Source: CAKMMH01 sp927798255
GTDB taxonomy: Bacteria > Bdellovibrionota_C > UBA2361 > CAKMMH01
Assembly (NCBI GenBank): GCA_034180415.1
Contig: JAXFOK010000024.1
Span: 1-54,010, forward strand
Length of the DNA: 54,010 nucleotides
Direction: 5' to 3'
Positions 16,270 through 24,560 of the stretch are shown in pieces. Below the pieces are notes generated by a model. It saw only the letters and a list, made by a program, of their open reading frames with translations, did not search any database and had not been told where the DNA came from. Position 1 is the stretch's first letter. Every line of letters starts with the position of its first letter. The position numbers and the translations under genes are program-made.

Positions 16270-16833
16270 TTAAGCTTCTTTTGTAGCTTCTATTGTTTCA
16301 ACATTCTCAGCTACATTAGTATCTTCAACTTTAGTTTCTTTCTGGTGTCTTGCCTTCTTATCAACTTTTTTTCTTGTTGGTTTTTGATATTTCTCAACTG
16401 AAACTAAAACTTTAAGATTAGCAATTACCTCCGAATGAAGCTTTACAGGAACATCAAACTCACCTTCTGCTTTAATTGGCTCATAAAGCTTGATTTGTTT
16501 TTTCTCTATTTCAATTCCTTCTTTTTTTATAGAATCTTCTAAGTTTTGACTTGTTACAACGCCAAAAACTTTCCCTTCTTCACCAGCTTTTAATTTAAAT
16601 TCTAGCTTTAAGTTCTCTATTTGACCTTTCTTTTCTGTTGCAAGTTCTTTTAATCTAGCTTTCTTTGCATTAATTGCTTGCATCTCATGCTTGATAACAT
16701 TTGCTTGTCTTGTATTTGCAACGACTGCTAAACCACGAGGGATTAAAAAATTTCTTGCATATCCAGGTTTTACTCTAACTGTGTCACCAGTGAATCCTAG
16801 TGAAGGATAATCTTCTCTCAATATAACTTCCAT
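16270..16833 (-). CDS. rplI: 50S ribosomal protein bL9
   Basis: L9 binds 23S rRNA near the L1 stalk base. The N-terminal domain is clear: MEVILREDYPSLGFTGDTVRVKPGYARNFLIPRGLA. A connecting helix rich in Lys and Glu follows, then the C-terminal domain with GKVFGVVTSQNLEDSI. At 187 residues it exceeds the usual 150 or so because of a Lys/Glu/Thr-rich tail (about 150-187). It is 64 bp after rpsF. The usual ssb and rpsR genes between rpsF and rplI are missing here. Confidence 0.96.
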   Translation of the reverse strand: MEVILREDYPSLGFTGDTVRVKPGYARNFLIPRGLAVVANTRQANVIKHEMQAINAKKARLKELATEKKGQIENLKLEFKLKAGEEGKVFGVVTSQNLEDSIKKEGIEIEKKQIKLYEPIKAEGEFDVPVKLHSEVIANLKVLVSVEKYQKPTRKKVDKKARHQKETKVEDTNVAENVETIEATKEA

Positions 16834-16897
16834 TTCTACTAAGCTCCGTTTATTTAAATAATTAAAAATTTTACTTCTGATTAAAACTTAAAAAAGA

Positions 16898-17305
16898 TTA
16901 CTCATTAACATTTAAATCAGGGATATTCAATCCTTCAACATCTGGTGCAATCATTTCATTTGATTTTGCCAAATTCACAAACACCATATTTCCTCTATAC
17001 TTAGCAGGCTTATCACTTACAAAATGAGTTTGGAATTTTAAGATTGAATCATTTATTCTTAAATTATAATTTAAGTCCTCATTTATCTTAGTGTTGTTTG
17101 ATTCATAATAAAAACAAACATAATATCCCATGGTTTGTTTCTTTACAGTATAGGCAATTTTTCTTTTGCCCCATTCTTCGACATATATGTCTCCTTGCAC
17201 TCCACCTGCGTTAGTTAAGATTTCTTTTACTTTAGAAATCTGCTCAGATAATTGCCCTTTATTTAATTCAGGACTAAATACGACTATTGATTCATACTTT
17301 CTCAT
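16898..17305 (-). CDS. rpsF: 30S ribosomal protein bS6
   Basis: S6 binds the 16S rRNA platform together with S18. The 135 residues begin MRKYESIVVFSPELNKGQL and contain EEWGKRKIAYTVKKQTMGYYVCF, the conserved centre of the family. The length is slightly above average because of an acidic C-terminal tail (APDVEGLNIPDLNVNE), as in many bacteria. It heads the rpsF-rplI unit. Promoter-like TTGAAT and TATAAA/TATACT strings lie 70-110 bp upstream. Its usual partner rpsR is not in the window. Confidence 0.95.
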   Translation of the reverse strand: MRKYESIVVFSPELNKGQLSEQISKVKEILTNAGGVQGDIYVEEWGKRKIAYTVKKQTMGYYVCFYYESNNTKINEDLNYNLRINDSILKFQTHFVSDKPAKYRGNMVFVNLAKSNEMIAPDVEGLNIPDLNVNE

Positions 17306-17430
17306 AACTTGTTTACCTAAACATTAAATTAAAAAATTTACAAAGTTTTAAACTTTATAAAAGCTTGATTTTTTCTATAAAATTAAACAAAGTATAATTT
17401 ATATACATTAGAAGAAAAATTCAAGATTAC

Positions 17431-17468
17431 CAATAAAAAAACTTATATTTTTGAGTAAAAATATCAAA
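17431..17468 (-). terminator. Terminator after pth
   Basis: On the minus strand GATATTTTT and AAAAATAT(A) pair around ACTC, followed by TTTTTTTATT. The hairpin starts about 9 bp after the pth stop and separates it from rpsF. Confidence 0.65.
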
Positions 17469-17476
17469 AAAATATA

Positions 17477-18064
17477 TTATTTTGTGTTTATTCTCTCTTG
17501 AAATCTAGCAATATTTCCAGACAAAAATAAATCAAAATGCTTTTTAATCAGCGCTGCTTGCTTTTCAATTAGCTCTTTTTCGCTATTTGTAAGCCTTCCA
17601 AGCACCCAATTTATCATATCATAAGACTTATTTTGAGGCCTATCGACACCAATTCTTAATCTGTAGTATTTATTAGTGTTTAAATGACTAGTTAGCGATT
17701 TTAAGCCATTATGCCCCGCGTCTCCTCCACCACACTTAAATTTCATTTGACCATTTTTAAGGTCAACGTCATCATGAATAATAAGCACATTTGAAACAGG
17801 AATCTTATAATAATCAATAAACGGCCTCACACATTCACCACTAAGGTTCATAAATGTATGAGGCTTAATTAAATATCCCTTAAGATTGCATCCGCTAAGA
17901 TTATAAGATACTGTTTGTATTTCACCATTAAATTTAACAGTACTTTGAGTTATTTCAAAAAGAGATGCCAACAAATCAAGAACATAAAAACCAACGTTAT
18001 GCCTTGTATTGTCGTACTCTCTTCCTATATTCCCTAAGCCAACAATTACAAACGGATTTATCAT
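17477..18064 (-). CDS. pth: Peptidyl-tRNA hydrolase
   Basis: Pth cleaves the ester bond of peptidyl-tRNAs released from stalled ribosomes. The 195 residues carry the start IVGLGNIGREYDNTRHNVGFYVLD with the catalytic His of TRHNVG, then KPHTFMNLSGE, VLIIHDDVDL and the GGDAGHNGLKSL signature. Length is normal. It follows rplY by 25 bp; the rplY-pth pairing is common in bacteria and implies one transcript. Confidence 0.97.
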   Translation of the reverse strand: MINPFVIVGLGNIGREYDNTRHNVGFYVLDLLASLFEITQSTVKFNGEIQTVSYNLSGCNLKGYLIKPHTFMNLSGECVRPFIDYYKIPVSNVLIIHDDVDLKNGQMKFKCGGGDAGHNGLKSLTSHLNTNKYYRLRIGVDRPQNKSYDMINWVLGRLTNSEKELIEKQAALIKKHFDLFLSGNIARFQERINTK

Positions 18065-18089
18065 CTTAAATGGTATTTATAAGGATAAA

Positions 18090-18728
18090 TTATTTTTTAC
18101 CTTTAGCCGCAGCTTTTCCTGCACTTTTTGCATCAGCTTGAGCAGCTTGTTCAGCAAGCCTACTAGCTCTTGACTCAATAACTGCAGCAAGCGATTCTCT
18201 TGCGCTACTTAAAAGCTTAGCACCTTCTGGAAGCGGAAGATCGCCCGCAAGCACACTCTCACCAATATGAAGTGAACTTACATCTACATCTAGCGTTTCA
18301 GGAATTGCTTCATCAAGTACGCGAAGTTTAACATCTCTAGCTCCAGGAGTTAAAATACCACCTTGTACTTTTACGCCAGGTGCTGTTCCAACAATTTGTA
18401 AAGGAACTCTAACAGTAACATGCTCACCTGCTTTTAGAGCTTGGAAATCAACGTGTAAAACTTTATCTTTTAAATATTCTTTTTGAATATTTTTAACTAC
18501 TGCTTTTACACCATTTAATCTTTTATTATCGCTTTCAAAAGTAAAAACCTGTGAAGTCTTTGCTTTTTCTGCAGTATGTAAAAAGCTATCGTAATCAACT
18601 AATGCAGATACACTTTCTTCGCCTTTAAATGAAACACAAACTGGAATCAAAGATTGTTTTCTATAACGATTTGCATTTGATGAACCAAACTTAGATCTAT
18701 CTTCTAATTTTAAAACAAAATCAGCCAC
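18090..18728 (-). CDS. rplY: 50S ribosomal protein bL25, long CTC form
   Basis: bL25 binds 5S rRNA. This is the two-domain CTC form of 212 residues. The N-terminal 5S-binding domain has NANRYRKQSLIPV and KDKVLHVDFQAL. The C-terminal beta domain has VRVPLQIVGTAPGVKVQGGIL and DVDVSSLHIGESV. An Ala-rich tail ends in KGKK. It heads the rplY-pth unit. A promoter with TTGTAT-N16-TATACT lies about 90 bp upstream. Confidence 0.95.
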   Translation of the reverse strand: MADFVLKLEDRSKFGSSNANRYRKQSLIPVCVSFKGEESVSALVDYDSFLHTAEKAKTSQVFTFESDNKRLNGVKAVVKNIQKEYLKDKVLHVDFQALKAGEHVTVRVPLQIVGTAPGVKVQGGILTPGARDVKLRVLDEAIPETLDVDVSSLHIGESVLAGDLPLPEGAKLLSSARESLAAVIESRASRLAEQAAQADAKSAGKAAAKGKK

Positions 18729-19172
18729 TTTAAAATTACTCCAATAAAAATATTAATTGCGCGTAGCATATCAAAGCAACGCGGAATTTATAGTATATAC
18801 TAACTTTGTAAAAATACAAAATATATATACTAAAAAATTTTAAGCTTAAAACTAATCTATTTTTTATAGACAACTCATTAAAATACCTAATAAAAAAGAA
18901 AATTAGGCATCACTTAATAAAGAATAGAATTCTCTTTTTTAAATTTTTTTAAAAAAATTCAATATAATTTTTTACCTTTTATTTTAGTAAAAGTAAAGGG
19001 ATTTAGAGGAAAAATTGGCAAGTTTTTAAGAATGTTTTAATCTGACAAAATATTACTTTTTTATAAAAATGACAAAAAATAAGATAATTTGAACAGATTT
19101 TTATTATAGACACTAATAATTGTGATTATAGATCTTATTAACAACTTTTAATTACTAAGAAAAACAAAGAAA
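18729..19172. other. Spacer upstream of rplY holding a promoter, a leader hairpin and a decayed terminator copy
   Basis: The rplY promoter (TTGTAT-N16-TATACT on the minus strand, about 18,795-18,825) is followed by an imperfect GC hairpin at 18,760-18,782 (GCGTAGC/GCAACGC), possibly in the 5' leader. At 18,892-18,940 there is a degenerate copy of the terminator at 19,173-19,217, sharing AAAAAAGA-AA, then GGCATCACTT and ATAA. The 230 bp between the two copies are AT-rich with no open frame of note, perhaps the remnant of a lost gene. Confidence 0.5.
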
Positions 19173-19217
19173 AATTAAAAAAAGAGAACCGGGCATCACT
19201 TGATAACCCAGCTCTCT
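19173..19217 (-). terminator. Intrinsic terminator of the 19264 gene
   Basis: On the minus strand AGAGAGCTGGG and CCCGGTTCTCT pair with two mismatches around a 13-nt loop, followed by TTTTTTTAATTTTT. It is about 47 bp past the stop codon of the minus-strand gene. Confidence 0.85.
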
Positions 19218-19263
19218 TATATCAAGCTAAACCATATTGGGGTTTTTTGCACCCCGCAAAAGA

Positions 19264-19752
19264 CTAATCGATGACCTCATAAGTTTTGCGGAAATTATCG
19301 ATGATATAGACCCTTCCCTTAGGATCAACTCCGACAACATCACCAGCTTGGGCGAGCCGCGGATTTTCATCCTCGAAGCTTTTCACAAAGACTGCGATCC
19401 CCTCGTTTACAATAAAAACCTCTGTTTGGACCTTTTTACGGTAAAAACCAGGTTGCCCAGGAATCGGCTCGTATGTGGATTCGAAGACGTCAGCATCGAT
19501 GACGTATGCATCGTCCACATCTCCTTCAGTGTGAACGAGCAAAGACGTCAAAGGATTGTAATCGAGAACAGCCCTCGAAGTTTTCAACTTCCATTGGTCA
19601 CCCTCTTTAAACAAGATCCCTTTATCCCTGTAATAGGAATAATTATTGATAATCACAACTCCAACTTTTTTCATCGCAAACTTATGCTTGAAAGATCGAG
19701 GAAATTTGAGAAACTCACATCGATTATCACAAACCTTATCAGTATCAGCCAT
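19264..19752 (-). CDS. Unknown soluble protein with PGDY-type repeat pattern (accessory)
   Basis: A 162-residue soluble protein with a perfect ribosome-binding site (AAAGGAG) before the ATG and its own terminator. It shows two related stretches, DDAYVIDADVFESTYEPIPG and GRVYIIDNFRKTYEVI. This xxYxIDxxxFxxTYE form recalls small phage and plasmid proteins built on a PGDYLV...YPIxxxxFExTYE pattern. AGDVVGVDPKGRVYIID near the C-terminus fits that. No enzyme motif or membrane segment is seen. Codons GTC, GAC, ATC and CTC are frequent, unlike the adjacent core genes, which suggests later acquisition. It is a single-gene unit. Confidence 0.65.
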   Translation of the reverse strand: MADTDKVCDNRCEFLKFPRSFKHKFAMKKVGVVIINNYSYYRDKGILFKEGDQWKLKTSRAVLDYNPLTSLLVHTEGDVDDAYVIDADVFESTYEPIPGQPGFYRKKVQTEVFIVNEGIAVFVKSFEDENPRLAQAGDVVGVDPKGRVYIIDNFRKTYEVID

Positions 19753-19950
19753 TTTAAACTCCTTTCATCTAGTATAGGTTTATTAGACTGATTAAAATAT
19801 TAATCATATGATATAAAATATATAAATCTTAAGCAAATTTTTTATTAGAAAATAAATTTTTAAATATACACTTTTAACTTATTAATATTTTTCAAAAAAA
19901 AATACTTTTAAAATATTAAGTTTTTTTTCTTTTTAATCGATAAGTAATTT

Positions 19951-20350
19951 ACAGGGTGGATGGAAGGTTATGTTTAGCATGTGGCACTAAAGTTGATATG
20001 AAAGATTATCCTAGGGCCCGCTAATTAGTAGGAACCGCTAAGTTTTTTCTGTGCGTAGTCGCCGTTATTTTTAGGCGTTTCATAGAAAAGAGAGCGTGTT
20101 TTGAAGCTTTGATGATGTTTAACCGTTATTAAAAAAAGGCGGTAGTCTTTTTTGAAGGTTCATGGACAAGGCCATAGCTTATTAAGGTAGGTTGTAAAAA
20201 GGTTAAAAACTTTTTTGGCTTATTTGGTTTTGCCATTCACATGATAATCTTGATGCGGAAAATTTTTAGTACGCTATATAGTTACATATTTATCCTGTGT
20301 TTTTGCTTTGTGGGGGCAACAAGAAAAAAATGCTTGTTGCCCTTTTTTTA
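19951..20350 (+). ncRNA. Candidate structured RNA of about 400 nt with terminator
   Basis: No credible reading frame is present, yet pairing is extensive. ACAGGGTGGAT (19951-19961) pairs with ATTTATCCTGT near 20287-20297 over 11 bp including G-U pairs, closing the domain. Inside are TCCTA/TAGGA, CGCC/GGCG (20060-20077) and ACCG/CGGT (20122-20143). A perfect 10-bp hairpin GGGCAACAAG/CTTGTTGCCC (20314-20342) with seven T ends it on the plus strand. I find no conserved core of RNase P RNA, tmRNA or SRP RNA. Its 3' end shares CTTTTTTTATCTACC with the RNA candidate near 32.2-32.5 kb. The 5' end is not fixed, and no strong promoter was found. Confidence 0.5.
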
Positions 20351-20465
20351 TCTACCATATTGACTGTGGTTAAATAGTTCATCCGTACCGAGCTTAGGAA
20401 TACCAATAAAACATATTACTGAACGCAAGATACTATTTCAGGTTATTGATTTCAAAATACAATTT

Positions 20466-20493
20466 AAAAAATATCCCGCAAGGGATATTTTTT
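20466..20493. terminator. Bidirectional hairpin with GCAA tetraloop
   Basis: AAAAAATATCCC and GGGATATTTTTT form a perfect 12-bp stem closed by a GCAA (GNRA) loop. A and T runs make it a possible terminator on both strands, between the plus-strand RNA candidate and the minus-strand tlyA unit. Its core ATATCCCGCAA also occurs in the dispersed repeat at 14,038-14,046. Confidence 0.7.
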
Positions 20494-20568
20494 CGATGCA
20501 TCGCCAAAATTAAGAAACATATCTTCGAACCATAAAAATCGCTGAGGCGCGGAAAAGGTATATTCTAT

Positions 20569-20698
20569 AAAAAATAAACGATCCACTCGATACTGCGTCG
20601 TTGTTTGAGGGGACGCCCCCGCAGGTGTACTATCAGTACAGCGAGGACGGCGTCTCCTTCAAACAACGACGCAGTATCGAGTGGATCGTTTATTTTTT
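20569..20698. repeat. Long palindrome at the tlyA stop codon (family P, copy 1)
   Basis: The left arm 20569-20617 and right arm 20649-20698 are inverted copies. The outer 40 bp are perfect and the inner part differs by a few bases, around a loop of about 31 nt. The right arm covers the last two Lys codons and the TAA of tlyA, so the left arm carries an inverted copy of the gene end. Reading the minus strand from the stop gives DPLDTASLFEG, matching the other family members at 28.9 and 47.7 kb. The central CGCCGTCCTCGCTGTAC is shared with copy 2. Confidence 0.85.
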
Positions 20699-21424
20699 CA
20701 TATAAGAGAGGAATTCGACATTACCATACATCCCCCTAATAGGTGATGTGGTAATTCCTAAAACTTCTAAATTTAACGACTCAAAAAAATTTTGTAAATC
20801 ATTTAATATTTCTTCATGAGTTTTACTATCAGTTATAATACCACCTTGAGGAAGTTTATTGGTTTCTATTTCGTATTGAGGTTTAATTAAAATCACCATT
20901 TCGCCCGATGGTTTTAGGTGTGAAATAATATCTTTTAGAACTTTTTTAATTGATATTAAAGATAAATCAACTGAAATAAAATCTACTTTTTCAGCTAATA
21001 CTAAATCTGATATTCTCGTTCTTTCATGTACTTCAACACGATTATCATTTCTTAATTTCCAATCAAGTTCATTATATGCACTATCTACTGCGAAAATTTT
21101 TTTTGCTCCATATTGAAGCATACAATCAGTAAATCCTCCTGTAGATGAACCAGCATCAATACAAATTTTATCTTTTAAATTAATTTTAAATTCATCAAGT
21201 GCTTTTTTAAGTTTATAACCAGCGCGACTTACAAAAAGTTTGGGGAAAATTTCTATCAATAAATTTTCATCTTTTAAAGCGGCGTTTATGCTACTTATAG
21301 CTTCACCATTAACATACACTTCACCTGAGCTTATCATAGACTCTGCCCTTAAGCGTGAATCTGCAAGTCCCCTTTTTAGTAAAATATCTACTAATAAAGA
21401 ATCTTTTGATTTTTTTTTATTCAT
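20690..21424 (-). CDS. tlyA: TlyA-family rRNA 2'-O-methyltransferase
   Basis: TlyA proteins methylate riboses in 16S and 23S rRNA; the family was formerly called hemolysin. The 244 residues contain an N-terminal S4 RNA-binding domain (LLVDILLKRGLADSRLRAESMI) and an RrmJ/FtsJ Rossmann domain with ICIDAGSSTGGFTDCMLQYGAKK (SAM motif), FISVDLSLIS and VILIKPQYE. Length is normal. It follows lptE by 16 bp. Its stop codon lies inside the long palindrome. Haemolytic activity should not be assumed. Confidence 0.93.
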   Translation of the reverse strand: MNKKKSKDSLLVDILLKRGLADSRLRAESMISSGEVYVNGEAISSINAALKDENLLIEIFPKLFVSRAGYKLKKALDEFKINLKDKICIDAGSSTGGFTDCMLQYGAKKIFAVDSAYNELDWKLRNDNRVEVHERTRISDLVLAEKVDFISVDLSLISIKKVLKDIISHLKPSGEMVILIKPQYEIETNKLPQGGIITDSKTHEEILNDLQNFFESLNLEVLGITTSPIRGMYGNVEFLSYMKK

Positions 21425-21440
21425 GAAAATTAAAAAATTA

Positions 21441-22037
21441 TTAAAAGCTTGGCGCTACCGCTTGCATATAAATTTTCTTTGAAGTTTCTTCAATTAAATT
21501 TTCCATAGTAATACGCTGTTGTGAACGAGAAACTTCATTATTTCCTAAATGTTGAAGATCAGAAGCACTCATACCACTTTGTGCAAAGCTAGATGATCCC
21601 GTAACAACTGTACTTAAATCTGCAGCATAAGAACGTGACATCGACATATGAGGATTTGCCCACAAAATAGTACCATCTCGTCTTGTAAGCTCTACTTGTA
21701 AATTTAAAATCAAATCCCCTTGAAGTTCTGATTCTGTATTTGCAGTAACTGTCCTTGATTCTTCGCCTACTGAAAGAATTGTAACATTTAAAATAGAATC
21801 ATAATTTTCTGTTGAATCAACAACTTTTAATACACCATACTTTTCAAACTCTTCTCTTAAAGCTTCTGTAATTAATGGTGTAATATACGTTTCAGAACTT
21901 AAATTAGTGACAAAAGGAATATAAACAGATTTCACATTTGGAGGTAGAGAAGAACCACTTCCTATAAAAGTATAACCACAACCTACAAAAACAAAAACTA
22001 AACTTGAAATAATAATTTTAATAAAATTTTTAAACAT
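21441..22037 (-). CDS. lptE: LptE-like outer membrane LPS-assembly lipoprotein
   Basis: The 198 residues begin with a lipoprotein signal (about residues 1-18, lipobox ending FVGC at Cys20 or so). The LptE-type start follows: GYTFIGSGSSLPPNVKSVYIPFVTNLSSETYITPLITEALREEF. LptE plugs the LptD barrel and guides lipopolysaccharide to the cell surface. The C-terminal part (ETSKKIYMQAVAPSF) is typical. Family membership rests on this pattern and the lipobox. The gene lies between a small coiled-coil protein and tlyA in one probable operon. lptD is not in the window. Confidence 0.85.
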   Translation of the reverse strand: MFKNFIKIIISSLVFVFVGCGYTFIGSGSSLPPNVKSVYIPFVTNLSSETYITPLITEALREEFEKYGVLKVVDSTENYDSILNVTILSVGEESRTVTANTESELQGDLILNLQVELTRRDGTILWANPHMSMSRSYAADLSTVVTGSSSFAQSGMSASDLQHLGNNEVSRSQQRITMENLIEETSKKIYMQAVAPSF

Positions 22038-22042
22038 AAATC

Positions 22043-22354
22043 TTACCCTTTTTTAGTATTACGTGTAGTCACGCTTTTTGGCATACCAATATATGCTTTA
22101 ATACCTTTATTAACTTTTTGAAAACTTTTTATGCTTTTTTTAAAATCTGAAAAAATTGACTTTACTTCTTTTTGAACTTGTGTGTGAAGAGAATTTAACC
22201 TTTCTAGGTCTGACTTACTAACTTTAGCAACACTTTCTGAATTATTTAAGAATGAATCTAACTTGCCAGAATACTCTTCAAACAAAGACAACTTTCTTTC
22301 TTCATTATCTTCATTTCTAGCTTCATTTAACAGCTTAAATAATTCTTCTAGCAT
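22043..22354 (-). CDS. Small helical protein of unknown function
   Basis: A 103-residue, fully helical, charged protein (LFKLLNEARNEDNEERKLSLF, then DLERLNSLHTQVQKEVKSIF) ending in a basic tail, TTRNTKKG. No signal peptide or membrane segment. Its size and heptad-like pattern resemble small chaperones such as FliT or FlgN, but that is only a resemblance of shape. It starts the three-gene unit with lptE and tlyA (5-bp gap to lptE). A hairpin separates it from rplQ. Confidence 0.5.
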   Translation of the reverse strand: MLEELFKLLNEARNEDNEERKLSLFEEYSGKLDSFLNNSESVAKVSKSDLERLNSLHTQVQKEVKSIFSDFKKSIKSFQKVNKGIKAYIGMPKSVTTRNTKKG

Positions 22355-22407
22355 TAAAATACCAAAATTAAAACTATAAAATATATTTCATCGTACCTAA
22401 AAGCTTA

Positions 22408-22454
22408 CTTTAAAATAAGAATATCCCTTTTTAAAGATATTTCTTATTTTAAAG
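22408..22454 (-). terminator. Long hairpin after rplQ
   Basis: CTTTAAAATAAGAATATC and GATATTTCTTATTTTAAAG pair over 18 bp with one bulge and a 10-nt loop, 18 bp beyond the rplQ stop. The T-run is poor, but the position at the end of the ribosomal operon fits a terminator. Confidence 0.7.
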
Positions 22455-22471
22455 ATAAAACTTTCTATATC

Positions 22472-22822
22472 TTATACTAACTCAATATACGCCATCTCAG
22501 CAGCGTCACCTGCTCTTACGTTAGTTTTAGTAACACGAGTATAACCACCAGGACGCTCTTTGTATTTTGGAGCGATTTCAGAAAATAATTTACGAACAAC
22601 TTCTTTTTCTTCTAAATAACTAAAAGCTTGTCTTTTGTTATGTAAATTATCCACTTTTGCCATAGTAATTATACGCTCAACAACACCACGTAAATCTTTA
22701 GCTTTTTCTAAAGTAGTTTCGATTTTGCCGTGTTTTAGAAGTGCTGTTGCTAAATTTCTAAACAAAGCACGTCTGTGAGCTGGAGTTCTATTAAATTTTC
22801 TTCTTGCATTTAAATGTCGCAT
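22472..22822 (-). CDS. rplQ: 50S ribosomal protein bL17
   Basis: The 116 residues show MRHLNARRKFNRTPAHRRALFRNLATALLKHGKIETTLEKAKDLR, the diagnostic N-terminus of L17, and the YTRVTKTNVRAGDAAEMAYIELV end. Length is normal. It is the last gene of the alpha operon, 30 bp after rpoA, and is followed by a long hairpin. Confidence 0.98.
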   Translation of the reverse strand: MRHLNARRKFNRTPAHRRALFRNLATALLKHGKIETTLEKAKDLRGVVERIITMAKVDNLHNKRQAFSYLEEKEVVRKLFSEIAPKYKERPGGYTRVTKTNVRAGDAAEMAYIELV

Positions 22823-22852
22823 TTTACTTACCTACACCTTAATTTAATTCAT

Positions 22853-23869
22853 TTATTGTGCATTTGGATTTCTCATATTGTTTAATTCCTCTCTTGAAGG
22901 GAATCCATCAATCTTCATATCCAACTTTAATCCCATCTCTGATAGAACTTCCTTAATTTCATTTAAAGACTTTCTACCGAAGTTCTTAGTTCTTAGCATC
23001 TCATTCTCTGTACGAGTAACAAGCTCACCAATATATTTAATATCAGCATTCTCTAAGCAGTTTGCACTTCTAACACTAAGCTCAATTTCATCGATTCTCT
23101 TAAATAAGTTCTCATCAAACTTAGTCTTAGGTGTTTCAACAACTTCTTTCTTTTCTTGAACTATTAAGTTTTCACCAACAAAAATATTTAATTGTTCAAC
23201 TAAGATATGTGAAGCTTCTGCTACCGCACACCTTGGATCAATGCTACCATCAGTCCAAACTTCTAATGTTAATTTATCATAGTCAGTTCTTTGACCAACA
23301 CGAGCATTAGTTACTACAGTATTAACTTTTCTTACAGGTGAGAAAATAGAATCTATAAAAATAGTTCCAACTGGTGCACCTTCCACTTCATTATTTTCAG
23401 AAGATACATAACCACGACCTGTTTTTACTGAAATATCCATTTTAACATGAGCACCTTCACCAAGAGTTGCTATTTTAAGCTCTGGGTTGATAATCGTAAC
23501 AGCGGGATCACCACCGAACATTCCGGCAACTAAATCACAAGGTCCTTGAACATCTAATGATAATTGCCCTTCGCTTTTACCATCTATTGTTAAAACAACT
23601 TCTTTAAGATTCAAAATAACCTCAGTTACGTCCTCAACGACACCAGGAATTGTTGAAAATTCATGACTTACACCATCAATCTTTACTGACGTAATAGCAG
23701 CGCCTTCTAAAGTTGATAACATAACACGTCTTAAAGCATTTCCTAATGTTATTCCAAATCCTCTTTCTAATGGTTCAGCAACAAACTTTCCGAATTGTTT
23801 ATCGCCTGTCTCATTAGTAACTTCTACTCTTTTAGGAGTAATCAAATCCATAAGATTTACACGTTTCAT
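22853..23869 (-). CDS. rpoA: RNA polymerase subunit alpha
   Basis: Alpha dimerises to start RNA polymerase assembly. The N-terminal domain shows the LERGFGITLGNALRRVMLSTLEGAAITSVKI signature and YVSSENN. A linker with KTKFDENLFKRIDEIELSVR follows, then the C-terminal domain with LKNF-type TKNFGRKSLNEIKEVL for DNA and activator contacts. From ATG 23869 it has 338 residues, with GAGGG 7-8 nt before it; GTG 23875 would add two residues and is less well placed. Gap to rpsD 24-30 bp. Confidence 0.98.
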   Translation of the reverse strand: MKRVNLMDLITPKRVEVTNETGDKQFGKFVAEPLERGFGITLGNALRRVMLSTLEGAAITSVKIDGVSHEFSTIPGVVEDVTEVILNLKEVVLTIDGKSEGQLSLDVQGPCDLVAGMFGGDPAVTIINPELKIATLGEGAHVKMDISVKTGRGYVSSENNEVEGAPVGTIFIDSIFSPVRKVNTVVTNARVGQRTDYDKLTLEVWTDGSIDPRCAVAEASHILVEQLNIFVGENLIVQEKKEVVETPKTKFDENLFKRIDEIELSVRSANCLENADIKYIGELVTRTENEMLRTKNFGRKSLNEIKEVLSEMGLKLDMKIDGFPSREELNNMRNPNAQ

Positions 23870-23899
23870 TAACACCCTCTTTTTAAATAGTAGTTAAAA

Positions 23900-24526
23900 T
23901 TATCGTGAATATAATTCAACAATAAGTTGTTCATTTATAGTTGGAGATAAGTTTTCACGTACAGGTAAAGCATTAACAACACCTTTAACGTTATCCTTAT
24001 CTAATGATAACCAATCAGGAATGACACGGCTTTGTGCAAATGACATAGCTGATTGAATATCTGCTTTTTGCTTACTCTTAGGTAAAACTTCAATAGTGTC
24101 CCCTACAGAAATCTGATATGATGGGATATTTACCTTTTTTCCATTAACTAAAATAAGACCATGGCTTACTAGTTGTCTAGCATGAGCTCTTGATAAACCA
24201 AATCCCATTTTATATACAATATTATCTAAACGTCTTTCAAGAGCAATAAGCATTTCAGTACCTGTAACACCTTTTGCACTTGCAGCTCTTTGATAATATT
24301 TTCTAAACTGTTTCTCTAATACGCCATAAATTCTACGTACTTTTTGTTTAGCCCTTAACTGAAGTTTATATTCAGAAAAAGACTGCCTTCTTTTTCCATG
24401 TTGTCCAGGAACACCATCTCTTCTTTCTAGAGAACACTTATTTGTGTAACAACGTTCTCCCTTAAGAAAAAGTTTTTCGCCTTCCCTTCTACATAACTTA
24501 CATTTTGCATCTGTATATCTTGCCAT
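23900..24526 (-). CDS. rpsD: 30S ribosomal protein uS4
   Basis: uS4 binds the 5' domain of 16S rRNA and nucleates 30S assembly. The 208 residues carry ARYTDAKCKLCRREGEKLFLKGERC with four Cys in zinc-binding spacing (the C+ form), then QKVRRIYGVLEKQFRKYY and the S4 domain RRLDNIVYKMGFGLSRAHARQLVSHGLILVNGKKV. Its place between rpsK and rpoA is informative: alphaproteobacteria and cyanobacteria lack rpsD here. 34 bp from rpsK. Confidence 0.98.
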   Translation of the reverse strand: MARYTDAKCKLCRREGEKLFLKGERCYTNKCSLERRDGVPGQHGKRRQSFSEYKLQLRAKQKVRRIYGVLEKQFRKYYQRAASAKGVTGTEMLIALERRLDNIVYKMGFGLSRAHARQLVSHGLILVNGKKVNIPSYQISVGDTIEVLPKSKQKADIQSAMSFAQSRVIPDWLSLDKDNVKGVVNALPVRENLSPTINEQLIVELYSR

Positions 24527-24560
24527 TTATAATACACCTTTACTTTAAAGAAAACTAAAA

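Noticed and set aside
19237..19791. 184-residue plus-strand frame opposite the 19264 gene
   Set aside because: The minus strand has a perfect AAAGGAG site and terminator, and its protein is more coherent.
19951..20350. RNase P RNA or tmRNA
   Set aside because: The conserved GAGGAAAGTC and ACAGAAA cores of RNase P RNA, and the tRNA-like ends and tag frame of tmRNA, were not found. cmscan would settle it.
20690..21424. Hemolysin toxin
   Set aside because: TlyA is an S4-FtsJ rRNA methyltransferase by its motifs; the hemolysin name is historical.
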